64,000 bases of DNA from Spirosoma sp. (GCF_026391055.1 NZ_JAPLET010000030.1:496001-560000); one strand, 5' to 3'. Shown: positions 18,343-27,969, numbered from the stretch's first letter. Notes: a model not told the origin generated them from the sequence alone. Translations and numbers: made by a program.

Positions 18343-19971
18343 ATGAAAGCATACATAAAAGTACTGGCCCTGTCGACCGTCGTTCTGACATCGGCCTGCA
18401 AGGATACCTTTCTGGAAGAAAAACCTTTTTCCTCCTACACGCCCGTTACCCTCAATGACTCATTAGGGTTCGAGGCATCACTTGTGGGGTTGTACAACCA
18501 CACGAGTACCTATTTCTCCTGGTCCGACCAGCAGGGGTGGCCCAGCGTCTGGCAGGTGGGTACCGACGTAGCCAACGCGACGGCCAACCAGCAGGGTATC
18601 GAAATTCCCTACTACAACTACGCCCTGCTGACGCCTACCGATGGAGCCGCGGCCCGCACCTGGAACCGCAACTACGTGATGATCAACCTGACCAACACGA
18701 TCATCAATGGCATTGAGGCCCCTACCCTGACGGCCATCAGCAAGACCGGTAAGGATAAAATTGATGCTGAAGCACGGTTCTTTCGGGGATACGCCTACAA
18801 CAATCTGGCTACCTGTTTCGGGGGTGTTCCTATCCTGACACAAGCGCTGACCGGCCCCAAAACGGATTTCGTGCGGGCTCCGGTAGAGGATGTTAACAAG
18901 CTGATCGTGGAAGACCTGACCTATGCCGCGGCCAATCTGCCGGACATTGAGAGCGTGAAAACCAACTCCAAAGGCAAGCTCTACGGACGGGCCAATAAAT
19001 TCATGGCGATGCAACTCCTGGCCGAAGCCTACCTGCGGATGGATAAGCCCGATCTGGCCGAAGCCCAGCTTCAGTCGATCTTCAGCAGTGGCCGGTTTAA
19101 GCTTATCAAGAACCGCTACGGAATCAAAGCGGGCGATGCAGGTGACTATTACCACGATATGTTCATCTACGGTAATCAGCGCCGGGTGCAGGGCAATACC
19201 GAAGCCATCTGGGTACTGGAGCAGGAAAACCCAACTACAGTTGTGGGTGGTATTACGGATAATCCGCAACAGCGCCGGACTTGGGGAGCGTCTTACCATA
19301 ACGTGCAGGGTATGGCCCTCTCTGATTCGACCGGAGGCCGGGCATTGGGACGACTACGGCTAAGCAACTGGGTATTGTACAGCCTTTACAAGCCGGGCGA
19401 CGTTCGCAATTCGCAATACAACATCCGTCGGCGGTACGTGTACAACGACCCTTCCAAGCCAGCTACGTATGGCAAAGTGGTGCCTTACACTGGTACGGAT
19501 ACGCTGTTCAACATAGCACCCCACACCACCAAGTGGTACCAGTTCGACCCCAACGATACATTTGGCTACGCTATGATCAAGGATTTCATCCTGATGCGTC
19601 TGGGCGAAACCTATCTGCTACTGGCCGAAGCGCAGTTCAAGCAGGGTAAACTGGAAGCGGCAGCTGCCAGCATCAACGTACTGCGCGAACGCTCATTTGC
19701 CAACTACCCAACAGTAGGCAAAGTAACCTCGGCGGATATGACGCTGGACTTCATCCTCGATGAGCGTGTTCGCGAACTGATCGGCGAAGAGAACCGCCGG
19801 ATGACCCTGATGCGAACTAAAACGCTGGTTGACCGTGCCACCCGGCTCAACGCGAACAGCGCCGTAAACCCCTTGCGAAGCCTGACCAGTACGCACTTGC
19901 TGATGCCGATTCCCTTAACGGAAATCCAGCTTAACAAAGACGCGGTGCTGACGCAGAATCCGGGGTATTAA
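18343..19971 (+). CDS. susD: SusD/RagB family nutrient-binding lipoprotein
   Basis: 542 aa. The lipoprotein signal ends in TSAC (Cys about 19), followed by KDTFLEEKPFSSYTP, typical of SusD starts. The TPR-like SusD fold is seen in DAEARFFRGYAYNNLATCFGGVPI and ATLNVLRERSF-type helices, and the C-terminal FILDERVRELIGEENRRMTLMR matches the family. It caps the SusC channel on the cell surface and captures the glycan. Co-transcribed with susC. A GC-rich hairpin follows its stop, before the enzyme genes, and may lower their expression relative to susCD. Confidence 0.97.
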   Translation: MKAYIKVLALSTVVLTSACKDTFLEEKPFSSYTPVTLNDSLGFEASLVGLYNHTSTYFSWSDQQGWPSVWQVGTDVANATANQQGIEIPYYNYALLTPTDGAAARTWNRNYVMINLTNTIINGIEAPTLTAISKTGKDKIDAEARFFRGYAYNNLATCFGGVPILTQALTGPKTDFVRAPVEDVNKLIVEDLTYAAANLPDIESVKTNSKGKLYGRANKFMAMQLLAEAYLRMDKPDLAEAQLQSIFSSGRFKLIKNRYGIKAGDAGDYYHDMFIYGNQRRVQGNTEAIWVLEQENPTTVVGGITDNPQQRRTWGASYHNVQGMALSDSTGGRALGRLRLSNWVLYSLYKPGDVRNSQYNIRRRYVYNDPSKPATYGKVVPYTGTDTLFNIAPHTTKWYQFDPNDTFGYAMIKDFILMRLGETYLLLAEAQFKQGKLEAAAASINVLRERSFANYPTVGKVTSADMTLDFILDERVRELIGEENRRMTLMRTKTLVDRATRLNANSAVNPLRSLTSTHLLMPIPLTEIQLNKDAVLTQNPGY

Positions 19972-19976
19972 TCATA

Positions 19977-20013
19977 GCGCGGCTGGGACTCCAGCCGCGC
20001 AACTTTATTTTTT
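19977..20013 (+). terminator. Hairpin with T-run after susD
   Basis: A perfect 10-bp GC-rich stem (19977-19986 with 19991-20000, 4-nt loop) is followed by AACTTTATTTTTT. It lies 5 bp after the susD stop and 5 bp before the next start codon. A partial terminator or RNA-stabilising hairpin that keeps susCD above the enzyme genes is the likeliest role. Confidence 0.75.
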
Positions 20014-20018
20014 CAACT

Positions 20019-20996
20019 ATGAAACGTATTTCCTTTACCCTCCTTTTCTTTACCATAATCCTGCTCCCGCTCATCAGCACCGCGCAGAAGCTTATCAAAC
20101 CCGGTGCGGTCTGGTACGATGACAAAGGCGATGTTATTAACGCGCATGGCGGGGGGCTCTTGTATGTGAATAAAACGTACTACTGGTTTGGCGAGAAACG
20201 CGGCTCATCGGCCTCGGAAGGCGTCAATGTGTATTCGTCGAAAGACCTGTACACCTGGAAAAATGAGGGACTGGCATTGGCAAAATCCACCGACCCGGCG
20301 AGCGAAATTGCCACGAACGGCCTGATGGAGCGGCCCAAAGTCATTTACAATCCAAAGACGAAGCAGTATGTGATGTGGTTTCACCTCGAACTGCCCGGTC
20401 AGGGTTACAAAGCGGCCCGTGCCGGAGTGGCGGTCAGCAAAAACGTGACGGGACCGTACCAGTACGTAAAGAGCTTTCGGCCCAACGGCCACATGTCGCG
20501 GGATATGACGCTGTTTGTAGATGATGACGGCTCGGCCTACCACATCTACTCGGCCCGCGAAAACTACGACCTGCGGCTAGTGAAACTAACCGACGACTAC
20601 CTCTCGGCAACCACGCAGGACACCCTGCTGTTCAGCAACCACCGCGAAGCACCGGCCATCTTCAGGAAAGACAATCACTATTACCTCATCACCAGCGGCT
20701 GCACCGGCTGGGCACCCAATCAGGCCAGTCTGCACGTAGCCACATCGCCCTTTGGGCCGTGGAAACTGGTGGGCGACCCCATGCAAGGCCCGATGGCCGA
20801 CAAAACCTTCGATGGGCAGTCGACCTATATCCAACCCGTTCAGGGCAAACGGAATGCGTTCATTTTTATGGCCGACCGCTGGAATCCCAAAGATCTGAAA
20901 GATAGCCGTTACCTGTGGCTGCCCATCACCTTCGAAAACAACCAGCCAGTCGTAAAATGGGTAGATCAGTGGGAATTGGCGCGTTTAGGGAAATAA
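20019..20996 (+). CDS. GH43 family glycosidase, exo-beta-1,3-galactanase-like subfamily
   Basis: 325 aa with signal peptide MKRISFTLLFFTIILLPLISTAQ. The five-blade propeller GH43 fold is clear: AHGGGLLYVNKTYYWFGEK at the N-terminus, MERPKVIYNPKTKQYVMW, SRDMTLFVDDDGSAYHIYS (about 165) and REAPAIFRKDNHYYLITSG with CTGWAPN (about 210). This pattern recalls galactan 1,3-beta-galactosidase-like subfamilies (24/34 type) and not xylosidases. The expected product is galactose from beta-1,3-galactan. Family assignment is firm; subfamily and substrate are inferred by remembered motifs. It lies between susD and the broken GH78 gene (26-bp gap) in the same strand run. Confidence 0.88.
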   Translation: MKRISFTLLFFTIILLPLISTAQKLIKPGAVWYDDKGDVINAHGGGLLYVNKTYYWFGEKRGSSASEGVNVYSSKDLYTWKNEGLALAKSTDPASEIATNGLMERPKVIYNPKTKQYVMWFHLELPGQGYKAARAGVAVSKNVTGPYQYVKSFRPNGHMSRDMTLFVDDDGSAYHIYSARENYDLRLVKLTDDYLSATTQDTLLFSNHREAPAIFRKDNHYYLITSGCTGWAPNQASLHVATSPFGPWKLVGDPMQGPMADKTFDGQSTYIQPVQGKRNAFIFMADRWNPKDLKDSRYLWLPITFENNQPVVKWVDQWELARLGK

Positions 20997-21022
20997 GTAG
21001 TTAGTCTACAACGACCCATTTC

Positions 21023-23296
21023 ATGCGCTACATTTTCTTTCTTGGCCTGCTGGCCGCTGGTCTGACAGCTTTTGCTCAAACGGCTCCCACAAGCTTACGG
21101 ACAGACCTGTTGCTCCATACCGATAAGGTGTGGAGCAACGGCTTTTTAACGAACTACACCCTCGACGGGGCCGATTCTGCCCGGTTTATCGGCCAACTGG
21201 CCCTGATTCGCAGCAGTCAGCCTTCCTTTAGCTGGGTGCTTCCCAGTACCGGCGGAACGAGTCGGCAAACGGCGTACCGGATTATTCTGTCGACCTCCCG
21301 ACAAAAAAATCAGACCGATGCGGGCGACGTTTGGGATTCCGGGAAAGTGATGAGCAGCCAGAGTGTGGGCGTTCTTTTACCTGCTTCGCAAAAGCTGGAT
21401 ACCAATCAGATTTATCTCTGGAAAGTAAAAGTCTGGAACGAGCGTAACCAGGAAAGTACCTTCTCTCAATCCAAAGCGTTCCGCACCGCCCCGCGCCTGA
21501 CAACCTACGAAACACCGTTTTATCCGCTGGTTAAAACCGAAGAAGCCCCCCGGTCGAGACGGACGCTGGCCGGGCAACGAATTATGTATGATTTTGGCAA
21601 AGACGCGTTCGGACAGGTTTTTCTGACCGTTTCGTCCGCTTCGGAATCTGATACGCTGATGGTACACCTGGGTGAAGCCGTTACCGCCGATGGGCACGTC
21701 AACGAAAAACCATCGGGTACGCTCCGCTACCGCCAGATTCGGGTGCCATTACAAAAAGGGACACATCGCTACGCCATTCAGTTCAAACCCGATAAACGCA
21801 ACACCGGTCCCAAAGCTATACTCATGCCCGATTACATCGGCGAAGTGCTGCCGTTCCGCTACGTTGAACTGGCGTTCAATCCAGCCACCCACATTGAGCA
21901 GGTCGTTCGGCAGATCGTCACCTACCCGTTCGATGATAACGCCACGACCTTTAGCAGTTCAGACTCGACCCTAAACCAGATCTGGGACCTCTGCAAACAC
22001 ACCATCAAAGCCACAACGTTCACCGGGTATTACGTGGATGGCGACCGCGAGCGAATTCCGTACGAAGCCGATGCTCTGCTCAACCAGTTGTCGCACTACG
22101 CCACCGACGCCGAATACAACATGGCCAAACGGTCGCTGAACTACCTGGTTTTTCATGCCACCTAGCCCACCGAATGGTCGCTGCAAAATGTGCTGATTGC
22201 GTGGTACGACTACCTCTACTCCGGCGATTCGCGCACGGTAGAGGCCCTTTACCCTGAACTGAAAGCCAAACTTCTGCTGCCCCTCGCCCGCCCGGATGGT
22301 CTTATCAGTACCCGAACGGGTCTGCAAACCCCCGAGTTCAAGAAGTCGATTCACTACGACACTTTTGATGGTCGGCCTACCATTCAGGATATTGTCGACT
22401 GGCCGCAGCAGGGTGTTTTAGGGTTAGGCAAGAAAGAAGCGGGCGAAACAGACGGGTTTGTCTTTACTGATTATAACGCCGTTGTCAATGCGTTTCACTA
22501 TCAGGGACTTGTCTTTATGGCGCAGCTGGCAAGCCGCCTGGGCAAAACCGACGATGCCACCTTCTATACCAACCGCGCCAGTATGGTCAGGAAGTCGTTT
22601 CAAGCGACGTTTATTGACCCTAAAACGGGGTTGGTTCGCGACGGCGAAGGTACCGACCATGCCTCCCTACACGCCAACATGATGGCACTGGCGTTTGGAC
22701 TGGTACCTGAGAAACTGCAATCGAAGGTGCTGGCTCATATGCGTTCGCGAGGGATGGCCTGTAGCGTATATGGGTCACAGTTTTTGCTCGATGCGCTTTA
22801 TAACGCCAACGAAAGTGCCTACGGGCTGGCCCTGATGACCTCAACCGATGAGCGAAGCTGGTATAACATGCTGCGCACTGGCTCCACCATGACGACCGAA
22901 GCCTGGGATACCCGCTACAAACCCAATCAGGACTGGAACCACGCGTGGGGATCGGCCCCGGCCAACATCATCATGCGAAAGCTGATGGGCGTTGAAGCCC
23001 TGACACCGGCTTATGAAGCCGTTCAGATAAAACCACAGCCCGATACGTTACGGCAGGCATCGCTGCAACTGGCTACCCTACGCGGGTCCATCTCGGTAGC
23101 GTTCGACAATACGCCGGACCAGTTCGTGTTACGGACTACCCTGCCCGCCAACACCAGCGCTGTCGTCTATCTGCCCCGCAAAAAGGCAAAAAGTCAAGTA
23201 CTGGAAAACGGCAAACCGATTAAGGCCGCTGTCGAAGGTAATTTCTGGAAAATCACATCCGTTGGGGCTGGCACGCACGAATGGGAAGTGAGGTGA
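21023..23296 (+). pseudogene. GH78 alpha-L-rhamnosidase interrupted by one in-frame TAG
   Basis: Reading one frame from ATG 21023 to TGA 23296 gives 757 codons, with a single stop, TAG at 22163-22165, and no frameshift. The upstream half has a signal peptide, beta domains and the catalytic-barrel start DGDRERIPYEADALLNQLSH (general acid region). The downstream half continues exactly with PTEWSLQNVLIAWYDYLYSG and holds the second acidic region TMTTEAWDTRYKPNQDWNHA. In GH78 proteins this site reads HPTWPTEW, so Trp TGG became TAG by one G-to-A change. The first product (380 aa) lacks most of the barrel; a GTG restart at 22190 could give 368 aa. Either alone should be inactive. Sequencing error is possible. 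Confidence 0.9.
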
Positions 23297-23452
23297 CAGG
23301 TATCTTCTTTCCCGTACCTGACCCCAATAACTGTTAACTACTTTTCATTAAAAGGTGGTTAATAAGTATAGCTATTCAAATTGTCGTGCATTATACTTAC
23401 GGCACTAATTGCACGATAAGGCTACAAATAGGTTATCCACCCATTAAGAATT

Positions 23453-25114
23453 TTGAGAAATCGTATACTTCCGTTTCTGCTAGTATGGTTAAGTACTATA
23501 ACTCTCATGCAAGGCCAGCACACGATTCGGTATCAGCGGGCCAGTGAACTGATTGAAATGGGCTCCTATGCCCGCTATTATGAAGATACGACCAGCCGGC
23601 TGAATCACATTCAGGTTAGTAAACTGCCCGACAGGTTGTTTACCAACAGCCCCGACAAGGTGCTTAATCTGGGGTTTACACCGTCGCGCATCTGGCTGAA
23701 ATGGGATCTCAGCAACCAGACCAACGAGCCGGTTTACGCGATACTGGAAGCGCAGGATGTCGATTTCGTCGATGCCTACGTCGTTAGTGAGGATACAACG
23801 TATTTCCTGGAAACGGGTGTGCTACGTCCGTTTACCAATCGCTACTTCGGCATCAATAGCATCACGTTATATCTGGGGCGACATCCCAAACATGTTTATA
23901 TTGCCCTTAAAGATATGAATGGGCTTGTTCTGCCCATCAAGCTGGGTAGCATTCAGCCAATCGTACAGAAAGTCTACCGCGAAACAATGATCAATTCGTT
24001 TGTGGCGGGGGTTATGGCGCTCATTGCCCTGTTCAGCTTTTTCATGTACGTATCCCTGCGCGACCGGACCTTTCTGCTCTATACCCTGCATGTCGTCTTT
24101 TCCTGCCTTACGCTGCTCACATTTGAAGGGTACCTGTTCGATCTCCTCTGGCAGGATATGCCGTATATGAACAACGGTATAAACTCCAGCCTCATCCGGC
24201 TATTCACCCTGCTGACGAGTCTGGCCTTCTCGGTCAATTTTCTGAATCTACGGGCCGTTTACCCGCGTGTCGCCCAGGCTTATCAGGGAACAGCGGTGCT
24301 CGCCATCGGCGTAGTTGCCGCTAAAATTGTCGGCATTCAACAGGCTGAAATGGTATTCAATGTTGTTGTGCTGATTACCTTCCTGTCGTTTCTAGGCCTG
24401 GGGTTAGTATTGTATCGTCGGGGCTTCCGGGCCGCCCGTTTCTATCTGCTCGGATGGGGTATTTACATCGTTGAAATCCTGTTGCTGGTACTCACGCTGT
24501 TCAACGTGATCTCGTTCGATCATGTTTTCACGTATTACGGCTACCAGATCGGAGCCGTTTGCCAGGCTACGCTGCTTACATTTGCCGTGATGGACCGCAT
24601 CAACCTACTCCGTCACGACATAAGCCAGGCACAGGAACTGGCGCTCAAACGACTTGAAGAAAATCAGAATTTGATCGAACAGCATAATGAAGTACTCGAA
24701 AAGCAACTCAATCAGGCACCGTCTCCCCCAAGCGACGAACTTCAGCAGGTGCTCAGGATGATCCGGGAAGAACGGGAGCGGGTAAAGAAAATACCCATTC
24801 CAACTATAGAAAGCGTGTTGCTCTTTCCCGCCGACGATATTGTCCGGATCGAAGCGATGGGCAGTTACACCACCGTTCACTTTACTAACCGAAAAGAGTT
24901 GGTTGCCTCCCGCTCACTGGCCGAGTTTGAACAGGTACTGACCGACCACGACCATTTCTTCAAGGTACATAAGTCGCATCTGGTTAACCTCAAGTACATA
25001 ACCAGGTACCGGCGCGGAGATGGGGGCACACTTATGATGAGCGACGGTAGCGAAGTAGACGTAGCCCGGCGTGTAAAGCCCGATTTTTTACGGAAGATGG
25101 GGCTGGAAAGCTAA
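23453..25114 (+). CDS. 7TM-DISM receptor fused to LytTR DNA-binding domain
   Basis: 553 aa from a TTG start that gives a good signal peptide (RILPFLLVWLSTITLMQGQ); no ATG fits. Residues about 30-170 resemble the extracellular DISMED2 domain, which is jelly-roll and carbohydrate-binding-like. Seven membrane helices follow at about 180-385 (NSFVAGVMALIALFSFFMYV onward). A coiled coil covers about 390-430, and the LytTR domain has IVRIEAMGSYTTVHF, FFKVHKSHLVNLKYI and a basic end. It could sense a ligand outside and bind DNA directly from the membrane. It directly follows the GH78 pseudogene on the same strand, 156 bp away, so a link to PUL control is possible but unproven. Confidence 0.88.
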   Translation: MRNRILPFLLVWLSTITLMQGQHTIRYQRASELIEMGSYARYYEDTTSRLNHIQVSKLPDRLFTNSPDKVLNLGFTPSRIWLKWDLSNQTNEPVYAILEAQDVDFVDAYVVSEDTTYFLETGVLRPFTNRYFGINSITLYLGRHPKHVYIALKDMNGLVLPIKLGSIQPIVQKVYRETMINSFVAGVMALIALFSFFMYVSLRDRTFLLYTLHVVFSCLTLLTFEGYLFDLLWQDMPYMNNGINSSLIRLFTLLTSLAFSVNFLNLRAVYPRVAQAYQGTAVLAIGVVAAKIVGIQQAEMVFNVVVLITFLSFLGLGLVLYRRGFRAARFYLLGWGIYIVEILLLVLTLFNVISFDHVFTYYGYQIGAVCQATLLTFAVMDRINLLRHDISQAQELALKRLEENQNLIEQHNEVLEKQLNQAPSPPSDELQQVLRMIREERERVKKIPIPTIESVLLFPADDIVRIEAMGSYTTVHFTNRKELVASRSLAEFEQVLTDHDHFFKVHKSHLVNLKYITRYRRGDGGTLMMSDGSEVDVARRVKPDFLRKMGLES

Positions 25115-25136
25115 TTACTATGCGAATTGGATGATT

Positions 25137-25171
25137 AAGCCGTACCTATAGGACAGTCACGGCTTCTTTTT
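25137..25171 (+). terminator. Intrinsic terminator after the 7TM-LytTR gene
   Basis: AAGCCGT (25137-25143) pairs with ACGGCTT (25159-25165), followed by CTTTTT. It lies 22 bp after the stop codon of the upstream gene. Confidence 0.7.
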
Positions 25172-25279
25172 CCGACCGCAGATAACCTCAAGTCTGCCGG
25201 GCGTAAACTCGCCCGGCCCCAGCATGTTACAGGCCGCTACTTTTGATGTGTTCATTCACCAAATCAACCATCCTGTAGC

Positions 25280-25891
25280 ATGAAGAAGTCCCTTTCTATC
25301 CTCATCACCTTATTGACCCTACAAACTCCGGCTGTACACAGCCAGGACATCCAAACCCCGCCCCGACCACAGTATGGGCCCGTGTTCATCCGTATCTACC
25401 CGCTTGAGCTTATCATGCATGAAGTACGGATGGGAGTCGAAATCCCGACCGCTAGCCGGCAGTCAATTGTGTTTGACGGTAGTTATTTCTGGGGCGATAA
25501 TTCGACCAACAATACACTTTTAAGGAAAGGTTGGGCGCTAAAAATGGACTACCGGTTTTACCTGGCTAACGCTCAAAAGCGTGCCCGTTTTTTCGTAGGT
25601 CCAAATCTGATGATAAAAGGGCAACAATATACTCAGGATGATTTCAGCTATACGCGGTCATCGACGTCGGTTTCCTCAGCGGATTCCCGGATGATCTATT
25701 GCGTAAACCTGAAAATGGGTATTGATATTCAACTCGCCAGAGAATCTCGGAGCCGTCTCGAACTATTTTCAGGCGCGGGATTACGCTATCAGTCCAAAAG
25801 CCAGGACTTGACCCTCGATAGGGGTACTTCTGGCTATTCTAATGGCAGAGTATTACCCAATATCTTGTCTGGTATACTGTTGAAATTCTAA
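25280..25891 (+). CDS. Small outer-membrane beta-barrel protein (DUF3575-like)
   Basis: 203 aa with signal peptide (MKKSLSILITLLTLQTPAVHS). The remainder is built of amphipathic beta strands: an opening PLELIMHEVRMGVEI, a middle KMDYRFYLANAQKRARFFVGP, and a closing strand that ends in Phe (GILLKF), as in outer-membrane barrels. It resembles DUF3575-type proteins of Bacteroidota; function unknown. It is monocistronic, between two terminators. The minus-strand lipoprotein and barrel genes lie convergently. Confidence 0.7.
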   Translation: MKKSLSILITLLTLQTPAVHSQDIQTPPRPQYGPVFIRIYPLELIMHEVRMGVEIPTASRQSIVFDGSYFWGDNSTNNTLLRKGWALKMDYRFYLANAQKRARFFVGPNLMIKGQQYTQDDFSYTRSSTSVSSADSRMIYCVNLKMGIDIQLARESRSRLELFSGAGLRYQSKSQDLTLDRGTSGYSNGRVLPNILSGILLKF

Positions 25892-25898
25892 CATACAT

Positions 25899-25952
25899 AC
25901 TCTCGGCCTGAGCAGAACGGTTCGAATACGTACATCTGCCCAAGCCGAGAGT
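25899..25952. terminator. Bidirectional terminator between convergent genes
   Basis: ACTCTCGGC (25899-25907) pairs perfectly with GCCGAGAGT (25944-25952) over a 36-nt loop, midway between the convergent genes ending at 25891 and 25968. The T-run is weak. Confidence 0.55.
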
Positions 25953-25967
25953 GTCATTTATGACCCA

Positions 25968-26900
25968 TCAACGCAGTACCTGTCTCACAATATCGGTAAA
26001 GGTTGCCGTCTGGTTTTGGCGGTCTTTAACCGTTATCTGGTCGCGTAAATTCAGGCGCGTATATACATGCAGTTCCGAGTCGATCAACTCAACGGCAATG
26101 GGACTTCCATCGGCGGTTTTGGTGCCCTGATCGATCAGTACTGCACTGACCGGGTCGGCCGACGAGTCTTTTTTCGATTTATACACCTTCATGGTACAGC
26201 CGCTCGGGAGGGTAATGCCCTTTTCCAGATCTTTCCGGACGATAGTCAGCACATTCTGTAACTGCTGAAGGGTTTCCTGAGGGCGGAAATGAAAAAATAC
26301 TTTATCCTCACTAACCGACTGCTGCGTTTCGAAGTAACCCAGCATAGGACCAACCAAACCAACCAGCGAAAGCGATTTATCGGAGGGGACAACAATAGGG
26401 TCAACCAGCAATATAGTACGAGGGGCCAGCCGATTAGCGAAATAACCCGACGACACCAGTTCCAGCAACAGTGCCCCGCTGGTAGATGAACCCAACAGAC
26501 TAATGTTTGTGTAGCCCGACTTTACCAGCCGGTCATATTCCTCCATAATAGCCGCCTGCCAGTCGTGCCAGGTCGACTTTTTGAAATCATCATAACTACG
26601 TCCATGCCCACCCAGAAGCACCTGCGACAGATAAAAGTCGGTTGGACCATTGGCCCAAGCCCGGAATTCGTCCCATTCGAACGTGGTTGCCGAATAGCCG
26701 TGGCAGGCGATAATAACGGGCTTTTTTGCCTGATCGGGCGTGGGGTTCGGAATAGCTTTCGAGACGAGATAACTTTCCGGTTTATAGATCGAAGGGTCGA
26801 ACAACGTACCACCATCAAGCATTTCGGTTGTAATAGCCGGTTCCGATGAACAGGCAATGCCCATGACAGCCAGTAGCAGAAGACAAATGACTGTTTTCAT
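25968..26900 (-). CDS. Alpha/beta hydrolase lipoprotein
   Basis: About 310 aa from ATG 26900, which begins a lipoprotein signal (MKTVICLLLLAVMGIACSS, lipobox GIAC). An upstream ATG at 26951 only adds residues overlapping the previous gene. The hydrolase fold shows an oxyanion loop region KPVIIACHGYSATTFEWDEF, strand-4 LLGGHGRSYDDF and the nucleophile elbow SLLGSSTSGALLLEL (Ser in GSSTSG). A late His in the C-terminal part (ELHVYTRL) is a candidate third residue. It starts one base after the stop of the beta-barrel gene upstream, so the two form an operon. Ester or lipid substrate unknown. Confidence 0.82.
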   Translation of the reverse strand: MKTVICLLLLAVMGIACSSEPAITTEMLDGGTLFDPSIYKPESYLVSKAIPNPTPDQAKKPVIIACHGYSATTFEWDEFRAWANGPTDFYLSQVLLGGHGRSYDDFKKSTWHDWQAAIMEEYDRLVKSGYTNISLLGSSTSGALLLELVSSGYFANRLAPRTILLVDPIVVPSDKSLSLVGLVGPMLGYFETQQSVSEDKVFFHFRPQETLQQLQNVLTIVRKDLEKGITLPSGCTMKVYKSKKDSSADPVSAVLIDQGTKTADGSPIAVELIDSELHVYTRLNLRDQITVKDRQNQTATFTDIVRQVLR

Positions 26901-26901
26901 A

Positions 26902-27471
26902 TCAGTTTTTTGAGTTTTTGAGAATGTTCCAGGTAACACTGGTTTGTACAAACACGGGGTACAGCGTACCCGGTCCGGTCACACCATTGCCGGTAAGAAG
27001 GTTGTAGCCGATCGACGCATTGATTTTGAGCGGGACATCCGGGCAGTAACATAAACCAAATTCGGGCGAAGCCAACGGAGAAGTCTTCGGCAGTTCATCG
27101 AAGAGAGGATTAGCGTAGTGTGCCGCAAAGTAGCCCACGTTTAGCCTGGCCATCGGACGAACCACCCAGTTTGGCCGGAAATAATACCCGGCCGATACCA
27201 GAAAATTATCCTGTTTGATGGCATTGGACTGAAACGCTGTCCCTAACCGGGAGGTAATATAACTCAGACCCAGAAACAGACGCTTCGACACCAACTTAGG
27301 GTGTGCGTACTGTGCAGTAATACCATTTTCGGTATAAAAACTAATTGACTTCTGGAATCGGATACCCACATCGAGAACTGCTCCGGCAGGTGGGTGAATG
27401 GGGGGCTGACCAATCGTCTTCGAGATGGTTACCCAAGTAAGCAGGGCAGCCAACAGACACTTTTTTCGCAT
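26902..27471 (-). CDS. Predicted outer-membrane beta-barrel protein
   Basis: 189 aa from ATG 27471, which begins the signal peptide MRKKCLLAALLTWVTISKTIG; an ATG 42 bp upstream is less likely. The mature part alternates polar and hydrophobic residues in strands (RLFLGLSYITSRLG, FLVSAGYYFRPNWVV, ARLNVGYFAAHY), as in small barrels. No known family recognised. It is the first gene of a two-gene operon with the hydrolase lipoprotein, with a 1-bp gap. Confidence 0.7.
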   Translation of the reverse strand: MRKKCLLAALLTWVTISKTIGQPPIHPPAGAVLDVGIRFQKSISFYTENGITAQYAHPKLVSKRLFLGLSYITSRLGTAFQSNAIKQDNFLVSAGYYFRPNWVVRPMARLNVGYFAAHYANPLFDELPKTSPLASPEFGLCYCPDVPLKINASIGYNLLTGNGVTGPGTLYPVFVQTSVTWNILKNSKN

Positions 27472-27969
27472 GGGGTGGATGACTAGTTGAACAACTGATA
27501 GATAGATCGGCAAATTACCCTTTATTCAATTGTATCAATCCATCCATTAATAAATACTTATCCTTTGTTTACTCCTGACAGCCAAATAGTTACACACCTT
27601 TATTAATATGCCAGGCGGCAACTAGTTCTTACCAGGCAATTACTTGCGAATAGAGCCCCGGGACCATTGAATAATTAACAAATAGTCTACACACTAAAAA
27701 CTAAAACATTATTATACTTTCATGTGTAATTCATGTGTAGGTTTTCGAACACTTTCTTATAACTTAAGATGACTGAGGGTATTTAAAGGTTTCCTATTCA
27801 GTAGTTATTGAACTTATCGGCTTTATAATTACATTATAACCGGTTATCTGGCAAAAAACGGGTAAAAGTAACAGTTCATCGAAAACTCAGCTTCTTACAA
27901 GGCTCAACATACCACTTTTGTTATGTCAACGAGCCAGACAGACCCCTAACTCAAGTACGATCAGAAGAC
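27472..27969. other. AT-rich divergent intergenic region
   Basis: About 500 bp between divergent genes. CACTTTTG at 27913-27920 matches seven of eight bases of the -7 consensus, 50 bp before the ATG at 27970, without a clear -33 partner. No coding frame with a credible start, no strong hairpin. Confidence 0.4.

Noticed and set aside
18478-19299. A 273-codon minus-strand frame opposite susD
   Set aside because: Antisense shadow of a certain SusD gene without motif or signal peptide.
22163-22165. Programmed stop-codon read-through in the GH78 gene
   Set aside because: No known read-through signal or stem-loop directly after the stop is visible, and the expected residue is Trp, which fits a simple nonsense mutation better than recoding.
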